Below, one piece after another: positions 1 through 7,161 of a DNA stretch of 64,000 bases. The notes beneath the pieces were generated by a model. That model made no database searches. It saw nothing but the letters and a program-made list of their open reading frames with translations, and was not told the DNA's origin. The stretch comes from RDXT01 sp033765305. GTDB taxonomy: Bacteria; Bacteroidota; Bacteroidia; J057. The DNA is taken from contig JANRID010000073.1 in NCBI GenBank assembly GCA_033765305.1, positions 62,001 through 126,000 of the forward strand, read 5' to 3'. The first letter of the stretch is position 1. The number at the start of each line of letters is the position of its first letter. Position numbers and translations under genes: made by a program.

Positions 1-508
1 AGGGGAGCAGGTGCTCTTCCGGGGCCAGGCCTACGACGACAGCAACAATCCGCTGGACGGGGTGGAAATCAAGGTGCTGCTCCGGAGCCCGGGCGGGCAG
101 GAGGCCGAGTACTTCCTCAGCGGCCAGGGCAGCGGGCAGTACGGGCTGGGGGTGGATAATCTCACCGAGGGCCTGTACACCTTCAGCGCGGCAGGCACGA
201 AGGAGGGCCGCAAGATCGGGGAGGACCGGGGGCAATTCACGGTCGGGCGCTCGGCGATCGAACATTTCCGGCTCCAGGCCGACCGGGGCCTGCTTCAGCA
301 GCTGGCCCTGCGCACGGGCGGCAGTTTCCGCCATGCCCGCGAGCTGCCGGCCCTGGCGGACGAACTCAAAGCCCTGCCGGCGATGAAGCCCGTCATCGAG
401 TATCAGCGCAGCCGCAGCTCCTTCCACGAACTGGCCTGGCTGCTGGCGCTGCTGCTGCTCCTGCTGGGCGCGGAGTGGGTGGTTCGGAAGGTGTACAGCC
501 TTTCGTGA
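1..508 (+). CDS. C-terminal part of a membrane-anchored protein (5' end outside window)
   Basis: The frame is open from base 2 to the left edge, so this is the C-terminal ~168 residues of a longer protein; the GTG at 11 is only an internal codon. What is visible is a beta-rich stretch (many Gly, Thr, Tyr), a linker, then a C-terminal hydrophobic helix (LAWLLALLLLLLGAEW) followed by a short Arg/Lys tail. That is a single-span anchor, with the bulk probably outside the cytoplasm. The architecture resembles the large membrane-anchored VWA/amidotransferase-like proteins common in Bacteroidota, but the diagnostic N-terminal part is not in the window, so no function is assigned. Confidence 0.75.
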   Translation, partial: GEQVLFRGQAYDDSNNPLDGVEIKVLLRSPGGQEAEYFLSGQGSGQYGLGVDNLTEGLYTFSAAGTKEGRKIGEDRGQFTVGRSAIEHFRLQADRGLLQQLALRTGGSFRHARELPALADELKALPAMKPVIEYQRSRSSFHELAWLLALLLLLLGAEWVVRKVYSLS

Positions 509-520
509 GCAGGGAGTAGC

Positions 521-606
521 AAGTATCAAGTATCAAGTATCAAGTATCGAGTATCAAGTCGGAAGACGGGTAGTGAGTAGGAGGTACTGGGTACTGGGTA
601 GTGAGA
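521..606. repeat. Left heptad repeat tract (AAGTATC / GGGTACT type)
   Basis: Five near-perfect 7-bp units run head to tail (AAGTATC at 521, 528, 535 and 542, GAGTATC at 549). After a short break, a looser set of G-rich heptads (GGTAGTGAGTAGG, GGTACTGGGTACTGGGTAGT) extends to about 606. The units resemble the reverse complement of the heptads at 764-867, so the two tracts form a loose inverted pair around about 150 bp. No convincing gene lies between them. Confidence 0.85.
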
Positions 607-763
607 AGAGCTTCCTTGAGGGGGTTGGGGCGGAATACGTTTTCGATTGAATAGATGTAATGTGCCGGGAAAGCCGCAGGCTTTTGTATCTTGGCCCGCA
701 GCTGTGCCGCGCAGCGCATCAGGTCCTGATACGCAAGCCCTGATCCCGGATACTCAGACCTTG

Positions 764-867
764 TACGCACTACTCAATACGCACTACTCAATACGCACTA
801 CTTAATACGCACTACTCAATACTCAATACGCACTACTCAATACTCACTACACAATACGCAATACCCC
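764..867. repeat. Right heptad repeat tract (TACGCACTACTCAA unit)
   Basis: The 14-bp unit TACGCACTACTCAA (two heptads, TACGCAC and TACTCAA) occurs at 764, 778, 792 (one mismatch), 806 and 827. A half unit sits at 820, a divergent unit at 841, and a final TACGCAATACCCC ends one base before the ATG of the next gene at 869. Phase is strict at 7 bp throughout. The tract would form the 5' untranslated leader or part of the promoter of the DUF4197 gene. Confidence 0.9.
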
Positions 868-868
868 G

Positions 869-1606
869 ATGAAGCGCATACCCCTCCTCCCCGCACTCTG
901 CTGCGCCCTGCTGCTCGGAAGCTGCGACGCACTCTACCAGGCCGCTGAAGGCGTGCTCTACGGATCGGCAGATCCGACCGAAACCGAAATGGCCGGCGGC
1001 CTGAAGGAAGCCCTCGCCAACGGCGCCGCCAACGCCGTGCTCGGCCTGAGCCGCCAGGGCGGCTACAGCAACGACCCGCTCGTGCGCATTCCCTTCCCGG
1101 AGGAAGCCCAGTTTGCCGCCAACACCCTGCGCGACATCGGCATGGGCAGCCTGGTGGACAACTTCGAAGGCCGCCTCAACGAAGGCGCGGAGCAGGCCGC
1201 CGATCTGGCGCTGCCCATTTTCCGCAACGCCATCACCTCCATGACCTTCGCCGATGTGAAAAACATCCTCCTGGGCGGCGAAAATGCCGCCACGGAGTAC
1301 TTCAAGTCCGCGACCCGGGATCAGCTGGTGTCCGCATTTTCGCCGGTGATCAAAGGCAAGCTGGACGAAGTGCATGCCACGGAGCTGTGGTCGGAAATCA
1401 CGACCCGCTACAACTCCATCCCGCTGGTGCGCAAGAAGGTCGAGACGGACCTGGTCAAGTACGCCACCGGCAAGGCGCTCGACGGCCTGTTTCTGAAGGT
1501 GGCGGACGAGGAGAGGAAGATCCGCGAGCAGCCCATCGCCCGGACCTCGGAGCTGCTGAAGAAGGTATTCGGCTACGCCGACCGGCAGAAAGCGGCGGGC
1601 AAGTAA
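869..1606 (+). CDS. DUF4197 family lipoprotein
   Basis: A 245-residue protein with a lipoprotein signal: a short basic start, a hydrophobic core and lipobox LLGSC with the lipidated Cys at residue 19. The mature part is mostly helical and carries the features of the DUF4197 family, including an IPFPEEA segment near residue 75, RDIGMGSLVDNFE, a region on SMTFADVKNIL, and a C-terminal EITTRYNSIPLV region. The family occurs in Gram-negative bacteria and has no assigned biochemical role. The protein is expected to be anchored in the outer or inner membrane, facing the periplasm. Its ATG directly follows a heptad repeat tract. hldD starts 14 bp downstream and may be co-transcribed. Confidence 0.85.
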   Translation: MKRIPLLPALCCALLLGSCDALYQAAEGVLYGSADPTETEMAGGLKEALANGAANAVLGLSRQGGYSNDPLVRIPFPEEAQFAANTLRDIGMGSLVDNFEGRLNEGAEQAADLALPIFRNAITSMTFADVKNILLGGENAATEYFKSATRDQLVSAFSPVIKGKLDEVHATELWSEITTRYNSIPLVRKKVETDLVKYATGKALDGLFLKVADEERKIREQPIARTSELLKKVFGYADRQKAAGK

Positions 1607-1620
1607 GCGGCAGGCTGCCT

Positions 1621-2580
1621 ATGATCCTGATTACGGGGGCTGCCGGGTTCATCGGGAGCCGGCTGGCCCATCGCCTGGCCGCCGAAGGCGCGGGGACGCT
1701 GGTCCTGGCCGACGATTTTTCGCGGGCGGACAAAGCGCCGAACCACGAGGCCCTGCGGGATGCCGTGCGGGTGGACCGCACGCAGCTCTGGGACTGGCTC
1801 CGGGGCCGGGCGCATGCGCTTGAAGCGGTGTACCACCTCGGAGCGCGGACCGATACCGCCGAGCCGGACGAAGGCATCTTCGACCAGCTGAACCTGCAGT
1901 TTTCCAAAATCCTCTGGCGCATCTGCACCGAGGCGGGCGTGCCGCTGATCTACGCCTCCAGCGCCGCCACCTACGGCGACGGTTCGCTGGGATTTTCGGA
2001 CGATGTGTCGCGGCTGCCGCAGCTGCGCCCGCTCAACGCGTATGCGCGCAGCAAGCACGCCTTCGACCAGTGGGTGCTGGAGCAGGACCGCACCCCGCCG
2101 TTCTGGGCGGGGTTCAAGTTTTTCAACGTATACGGCCCCGGCGAGCAGCACAAGGGGCGCATGGCCAGCGTGGTGTGGCATGCCGGCCGCCAGATTCTGG
2201 AAGGGGGAACGCTGCGCCTCTTCCGCTCGCACCGGCCTGACTGCCCGGACGGCGGGCAGCGGCGCGATTTCATCTTCGTGGACGATGTGGTGAAGACCAT
2301 GCGCTGGATGCTGATGCAGCGCAGCGCCTGCGGCCTCTACAACCTGGGCAGCGGGCAGGCGCGGACCTTTCTGGACCTGGGGCATGCCGTGTTTGCGGCG
2401 ATGGGCCGGGTGCCGGACATCCGCTTCATCGACATGCCGGCGGATATCCGGGACTCGTACCAGTACTTTACAGAGGCCGATATGACAAAACTGCGCAATA
2501 TTGCTTTTCCGCTTCCGTTCGTTCCGCTGGAGGAAGGGGTGCGGCGGTACATGCAGGAAATCGGACTGGCAGCAGGGTAA
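1621..2580 (+). CDS. hldD: ADP-L-glycero-D-manno-heptose 6-epimerase
   Basis: A 319-residue short-chain dehydrogenase-fold epimerase that converts ADP-D-glycero-heptose to ADP-L-glycero-heptose for the lipopolysaccharide inner core. The ATG at 1621 puts the Rossmann motif GAAGFIG at residues 6-12; frames reading further upstream overlap the DUF4197 gene and are not plausible. The catalytic Tyr/Lys pair is in YARSK (Tyr141, Lys145). The segment NVYGPGEQHKGRMASVVWH is characteristic of HldD and separates it from other sugar epimerases. Its length matches the family (about 310-330). The stop codon TAATG abuts the following region. It implies a heptose-containing LPS core in this organism. Confidence 0.93.
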   Translation: MILITGAAGFIGSRLAHRLAAEGAGTLVLADDFSRADKAPNHEALRDAVRVDRTQLWDWLRGRAHALEAVYHLGARTDTAEPDEGIFDQLNLQFSKILWRICTEAGVPLIYASSAATYGDGSLGFSDDVSRLPQLRPLNAYARSKHAFDQWVLEQDRTPPFWAGFKFFNVYGPGEQHKGRMASVVWHAGRQILEGGTLRLFRSHRPDCPDGGQRRDFIFVDDVVKTMRWMLMQRSACGLYNLGSGQARTFLDLGHAVFAAMGRVPDIRFIDMPADIRDSYQYFTEADMTKLRNIAFPLPFVPLEEGVRRYMQEIGLAAG

Positions 2581-2598
2581 TGCGGCGGAATGGCCGGA

Positions 2599-2628
2599 TT
2601 TGCTCACATATTGCAAACTTTTACTTTG
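2599..2628 (+). promoter_or_regulatory. Promoter, Bacteroidota type
   Basis: TTTG at 2599-2602 is followed after 19 bp by TACTTTG at 2622-2628, one base shorter than the TAnnTTTG consensus. It lies between hldD and the next gene and supports translation of that gene from the ATG at 2673 rather than from an ATG at 2580 that would place the promoter inside the coding sequence. Confidence 0.5.
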
Positions 2629-2672
2629 AATATTTCGTTCTTACCTGTAACTTACCGCTAGTTTCGTCGGAT

Positions 2673-3302
2673 ATGATACTGGTCAAGCTCATGCTGAATT
2701 TCAGTCTGCTGCTATCGTTGCTGATAGCGCCCTGTATGCTGCTGATGGCGTACTGGTATCGCCGGCAGATGCTGCATCCCCTGATGATCTGGAAAAATCC
2801 GGAGATGGTCATTGTGACCATCACCTTTTCAGTCGCGGGGCTGATTCTGTTCATTGTCGGGGCTTCGTGCCTCTTCACGTACTTCGACGTGCTGGATTCG
2901 CGCCAGCTCCGGATTCTGGACAAGGACAAGTTCAGGCTGATCGGCTACATCTGCGGACTGTCGCTCATCGGGCTGGCGTTCGTGTATGCGGCGATCCGGA
3001 TGCTGCTGGTCCGCATCATCACGGAGCGGGGCATCGTGGTCAACGACCGCCTGCTGCGCATTCCGGATTTCCGCCAGGTGATCGAATGGCACGAGATTTC
3101 CGACTTTTATCTCGTGTCCGATTACCCGAACGTCATTTTCACCCTCATCGTGCAGAAGAAGCCGCTGCAGTTCGAGCGGATGACGGTCCGGGTGCCGGTG
3201 TACATGCGGGATGATTTCGAGGATCTGCTCGAAACCAAAATGTACAGCGCGCATACCATCCGCACCCGCGAGGATATCGGCAGCAAAATGTCCGGCTCCT
3301 GA
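2673..3302 (+). CDS. Small membrane protein with PH-like C-terminal domain, unknown function
   Basis: A 209-residue protein not assigned to a named family. It has three or four hydrophobic segments: residues about 5-28, about 43-65 (VIVTITFSVAGLILFIVGASCLF) and about 88-110. A soluble C-terminal half follows, with a beta-strand pattern (ERGIVVNDRLLRIPDF, VIEWHEISDFYLVSDYP, LIVQKKPLQFERMTVRVPV) resembling bacterial pleckstrin-like membrane-associated domains; that resemblance is inference. An in-frame ATG at 2580 exists, but an AT-rich promoter-like sequence lies between it and 2673. The gene precedes the large sensor kinase by 44 bp and may be co-transcribed with it. Confidence 0.65.
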   Translation: MILVKLMLNFSLLLSLLIAPCMLLMAYWYRRQMLHPLMIWKNPEMVIVTITFSVAGLILFIVGASCLFTYFDVLDSRQLRILDKDKFRLIGYICGLSLIGLAFVYAAIRMLLVRIITERGIVVNDRLLRIPDFRQVIEWHEISDFYLVSDYPNVIFTLIVQKKPLQFERMTVRVPVYMRDDFEDLLETKMYSAHTIRTREDIGSKMSGS

Positions 3303-3346
3303 GCCGGTTCGTTCCCTGAAATCTGCGTTACCGTTCATAAGGGAGG

Positions 3347-6300
3347 ATGCAAGGATCACCCTTCGTTAAAGGCCTGCCCTGGCTTCTGGCCGGGATTCTC
3401 TTGCTCATTGTCAGTGCTTCGCTCTTTCTGTTCGATGCCGACCGCACAGATGCGGAAATCATCGCCGATGCCGGCCGCACCCTGCAGTCGGAATTTGACG
3501 CGTGCGTAGCCTATTACAGCCTGCCGCCCGCGCAGCGGCCTCCGGAGCCTCCGGAGGGCTGCACCGCCTGCGAACTCGCCTACGCGCCCAACCGCCACCT
3601 CGTGCGCTGGACCAGCAGCAGCTACCTGCCCAGCCAGCGTTTCATCGACCGGCTGCCCCAGGTGGCAGATACGCCGGTGGTCCGCTTCGAAAACCGCCAC
3701 TTCTACCAGATCCGGCGCAGCAGCAGCGACAGCGTCTTTGTGTCGCTCATTCCCCTGTACATTACCTATGCGGTAGACAATGAATTTCTGCCGCCGTTTA
3801 TCTTCCTCGGCAGCTGGCACGACCTGCTCGCGCGCAAGCCGTTTTATCTGCGCAGCCTGCGCGTGAGCTTCGGCGACCAGGAGACGGATGCCGATTTCCG
3901 CATTGTGGGGTCCGAAGGGCATACGCTCTTTATGATCGATCAGGTGCCTCCGCTGCCGTTCCGGGCCGGGGTGCGCTATGCGGTGCTGATCTTCATCCTG
4001 CTCGGCGGCATCAGCCTGGCGCTCTTTCTGCGCATTTATGCCCTGCACCGCTGGCGCTACCGCTATTATATCAATGCGTCGCTCTTTTTCGGCATTATCC
4101 TGCTCCGGCTTCTGCTGTACTGGGTGAACCTGCCGGGCGAGTACATCGACCTGGAGCTGTTTTCGCCGGATATTCTGGCCTTCCACCAGCTGGCGCCTTC
4201 GCTGGGCGAGCTGACGATCAACATCATCACCCTGGCGGCGCTGGTGGGCATCGCCTACATGCACCTGATCCGGATTACGAACAAGCTCTACCGCCGCCTG
4301 ATTGCAGTGCCCTGGCTGGCCTGGCCGGCGATGGCCCTGACGCTGCTCCTGAGCACCGGCCTCCTCCGCTGGTATGGCAATGTGTTTTTTACCATTACGG
4401 AAAACTCCCAGATCGATATCGAGTTCGCCAACGTCTTCAAGGCGGACATCTATTCGTTTATCATTCTGCTCGATACCGGCATCCTGCTGCTGAGCCTGAC
4501 GCTGGCCATGATGACGATGCTGAAGCTGAATGTGCTGTATGCCAGACGGTTCCGCGTTCCGGGCGCGTTTGTGGCCCTGCATGCCCTGGGGCTGGGCCTG
4601 GCCGTGCTGTTCTGGTTTCCGGAGGCGCCGGTGCAGGCGTCGATGGCGGCGGTGTTTGCGGCGGCGGCAGGCCTGGTGGTGTACCGCATTCCGTTCAAGC
4701 CGCTGCTGCATCATGACCTGATCAACTACACGGTGCTGACGGCCTGCTTTTCGATGCTGGTGACCTACCACGTGACGCAGGGGGTGAACCAGAGCAACCG
4801 CTATGAGGCCGAACGGGTGGCACGGCAGGCGCCGGGCAGCCAGGCTGCCAATACGGTGCTGAGCTTCAACAAGTCGGTCGATGGCCTGGAGCGCGATATC
4901 AGCCTGGTGAAGGACCGCCTGGAGCGCAACCCGGATCTGGCACGCTTTCAGGCCTGGCTGGTGGACGAATACCTGCGCGATAATTTCAAGGAATTCGAGG
5001 TCAGGCTGTTCGGCTTCGATTCGCTGGGCAATCCCCTCTCCGGCGGCACCGCCACAACGAGCTATGGCCCCGGCGCGGAGCTGCGCCTCGAAGACCTGGG
5101 CACCCGTGTGGATCCGAAGGAGGATCTGTATCAGCTGCCCAGCCCGGAGACCAAATACCTCGATCTCTATGTGGGGCGCTTCTCGCTGAAGCCCGGCCTG
5201 GGCCTGGTGGCGGAGCCGATGCAGTTTGTCCTCGAACTGACTCCCAACCGCCGCGAGGCCGAAGGCCTTTATCCGTCTCTCTCGATGGATCAGGAGGTGT
5301 ATGACGATATCAAGCTGATCAATTCCTTCGACCATGCGATCTACCGCAACGGGGTGCTCTACAATGCCCGCGGCCAGACGCCGTTTCCCCTCCGCAATGA
5401 GGAGTTCCGCTCGCTGACGATGCCGGAGCACCGCAGCATGCCGGAGTATGAGGAGTATGTGGAGCCGATCGGCTCGGACCGCCTCGTGGTGGTGCGCTAC
5501 CCGCGCCAGGATGCGTTCAACATCGTGACGACGTTCTCGTTTATTTTCTACTTTTTTACCCTCGCAGCCCTCGGCATGCTGGTGCTGCCGGTCTTTGTGT
5601 TCCGCACGCTGCGCTCCCGCGCCCTGAACTACACGGCTCCGCTCCGGGCGAAGATCCGGTTTGGCCTGCTGACAATCAGCGTCCTGCCGATGCTGGTGAT
5701 TATTGTCCTGCTGTATCCCTTCGTGTCGCGCCGCTATGCGGAGGATGCGATCCGGGAGCTGAATGTGGAATCGGCCCGCATGGCGGATCTGCTGCAGCTC
5801 AACTACCTGCCGCCTGCTTCCGACCGCATGGCCCGCAGTGCGGTGTACCCGGCGCTGCGCGAGCGCCTGCGCGAACTGGCGCCTACGATCCGGAATGATG
5901 TGAATGTCTTCGACGAGTCGGGCCGCCTGCTGGCGTCTACGCAGCCGGCTTCGATGGAGATGGACATCGGCACCGACCTGATGAATGGCGAGGCGCTGGA
6001 GAAGCTGCGCAGCGGCATCTACTCGGATCTGGTGGTGCAGGAGCAGCTCGGCGAGCTGGAATACCTCTCGGGCTACCGCCCGATTCTGGGCAGCAATGAC
6101 CAGATCGTGGGCTTTGTGAATATTCCGTATGTGGAACGGCAGGATGCGCTGGAGGATCAGGTGATCGACTTTCTGGCGTATCTGGCGAATATTTACCTGA
6201 TTGTCTTTCTGCTGCTGAATGTGGTGGCGGTGCTGGTGTCGGGCGCGGTGACGAAGCCGCTGAGCATGATCCAGCAGCGCCTGGCTGCGACGCGCCTGGG

Positions 6301-7132
6301 CAAGGCCAATGAGCCGATCCGCTATGAGTCGGAGGATGAGATCGGCGCTATCGTGCATGCCTACAACCAGATGGTGCAGCAGCTTTCCGAGTCGGAGGAC
6401 CGGCTGAAGCAGAACCAGCGCGAACTGGCCTGGCGGCAGATGGCCCGGCAGGTGGCGCATGAGATCAAGAATCCGCTGACACCGATGAAGCTGAGTGTGC
6501 AGCACCTGAGCCGCGCCTGGTCGGAACAGGCGCCAAGGCTGGATACGATGTTTCCGAAGGTGATGAAGACGCTGCTCTCGCAGATCGACTCGCTGGCCCG
6601 GATCGCGAATTCGTTCTCGGAGTTTGCGAAAATGCCCGATCCGGTGAAGTCGCGGGTGAATCTCAATGAGGTGCTGCATGAGGTGATCGACCTCTATTCG
6701 CAGTCGGAGGAGGCAATCTGGCTGATCGATATGCCGAATGAGGAGTTCTGGACGCTGGCCGACCGGGATCAGCTGTCGCGCTGCTTCAATAATATCATCA
6801 AGAATGCGCTCCAGGCGCTGGATGGGAGCGGGATTATCCACATTACGATGCGGATTCTGCCGGACCGCGCACGGGTGGAGGTGAAGGATAATGGCAAGGG
6901 GATGACGCCGGAGGTGCAGGCGCGGGTGTTTGAGCCGAGCTTTTCGACGAAGACGTCGGGGATGGGCCTGGGGCTGGCGATCGTGAAGCGGATTGTGGAG
7001 ACGACAGGCGGGAATATTTCGTTCCAGAGCAAGCCGGAGGAGGGGACGACCTTCTTCATCGAGATTCCGGCGCTGGATCAGGCGGCCGGGGAGCCGGTAC
7101 GGACGGAGGCGGCGGTGGGCGCGGGCCGCTAA
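3347..7132 (+). CDS. Giant multi-pass sensor histidine kinase (NtrY-like C-terminal half)
   Basis: A 1261-residue membrane histidine kinase. An N-terminal membrane helix (about 8-27) is followed by a periplasmic region to about 205, a cluster of roughly seven helices (about 206-480), a second extracytoplasmic region (about 490-730), two more helices (about 733-800), a third sensor region with CHASE/Cache-like character, a final helix (about 945-963) and a HAMP domain. The catalytic core is complete: H-box QVAHEIKNPLTPM with His1038, N-box NNIIKNALQAL, G1 DNGKGM and G2 GLGLAIVKRI. The core resembles NtrY-type kinases. No response regulator is adjacent, so it is an orphan kinase here. GGGAGG directly abuts the ATG, too close to act as a normal ribosome binding site. 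Confidence 0.9.
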   Translation: MQGSPFVKGLPWLLAGILLLIVSASLFLFDADRTDAEIIADAGRTLQSEFDACVAYYSLPPAQRPPEPPEGCTACELAYAPNRHLVRWTSSSYLPSQRFIDRLPQVADTPVVRFENRHFYQIRRSSSDSVFVSLIPLYITYAVDNEFLPPFIFLGSWHDLLARKPFYLRSLRVSFGDQETDADFRIVGSEGHTLFMIDQVPPLPFRAGVRYAVLIFILLGGISLALFLRIYALHRWRYRYYINASLFFGIILLRLLLYWVNLPGEYIDLELFSPDILAFHQLAPSLGELTINIITLAALVGIAYMHLIRITNKLYRRLIAVPWLAWPAMALTLLLSTGLLRWYGNVFFTITENSQIDIEFANVFKADIYSFIILLDTGILLLSLTLAMMTMLKLNVLYARRFRVPGAFVALHALGLGLAVLFWFPEAPVQASMAAVFAAAAGLVVYRIPFKPLLHHDLINYTVLTACFSMLVTYHVTQGVNQSNRYEAERVARQAPGSQAANTVLSFNKSVDGLERDISLVKDRLERNPDLARFQAWLVDEYLRDNFKEFEVRLFGFDSLGNPLSGGTATTSYGPGAELRLEDLGTRVDPKEDLYQLPSPETKYLDLYVGRFSLKPGLGLVAEPMQFVLELTPNRREAEGLYPSLSMDQEVYDDIKLINSFDHAIYRNGVLYNARGQTPFPLRNEEFRSLTMPEHRSMPEYEEYVEPIGSDRLVVVRYPRQDAFNIVTTFSFIFYFFTLAALGMLVLPVFVFRTLRSRALNYTAPLRAKIRFGLLTISVLPMLVIIVLLYPFVSRRYAEDAIRELNVESARMADLLQLNYLPPASDRMARSAVYPALRERLRELAPTIRNDVNVFDESGRLLASTQPASMEMDIGTDLMNGEALEKLRSGIYSDLVVQEQLGELEYLSGYRPILGSNDQIVGFVNIPYVERQDALEDQVIDFLAYLANIYLIVFLLLNVVAVLVSGAVTKPLSMIQQRLAATRLGKANEPIRYESEDEIGAIVHAYNQMVQQLSESEDRLKQNQRELAWRQMARQVAHEIKNPLTPMKLSVQHLSRAWSEQAPRLDTMFPKVMKTLLSQIDSLARIANSFSEFAKMPDPVKSRVNLNEVLHEVIDLYSQSEEAIWLIDMPNEEFWTLADRDQLSRCFNNIIKNALQALDGSGIIHITMRILPDRARVEVKDNGKGMTPEVQARVFEPSFSTKTSGMGLGLAIVKRIVETTGGNISFQSKPEEGTTFFIEIPALDQAAGEPVRTEAAVGAGR

Positions 7133-7161
7133 GGGTTCCGGGGGGCTGTTTCGGGATTGGA

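Larger units (their letters stand above)
509..868. other. 360-bp intergenic region without a supported gene
   Basis: Apart from the two heptad repeat tracts, the middle (about 607-763) has no ORF I can support. A 76-codon minus-strand frame (540-770) is partly made of repeat translation and has no recognisable domain. A weak promoter-like TATCTTGG lies at 687-694 on the plus strand, without a good -33 box. The DUF4197 gene starts directly after the right tract, so any promoter for it lies within or before the repeats. Confidence 0.7.

Noticed and set aside
540..770. Minus-strand 76-codon frame in the repeat region as a small gene
   Set aside because: Its C-terminal part is translated heptad repeats and the rest has no family resemblance, start signal or conserved feature.
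2580..2672. N-terminal extension of the small membrane protein gene from ATG 2580
   Set aside because: The extension contains a TTTG-N19-TACTTTG promoter-like sequence and adds no membrane or signal feature.
3356..6841. A 1161-codon minus-strand open frame antisense to the sensor kinase
   Set aside because: High GC and codon bias of the true plus-strand gene remove stops from the opposite frame. The translation is His/Arg/Gln rich, without domains, and the plus strand encodes a clear kinase.
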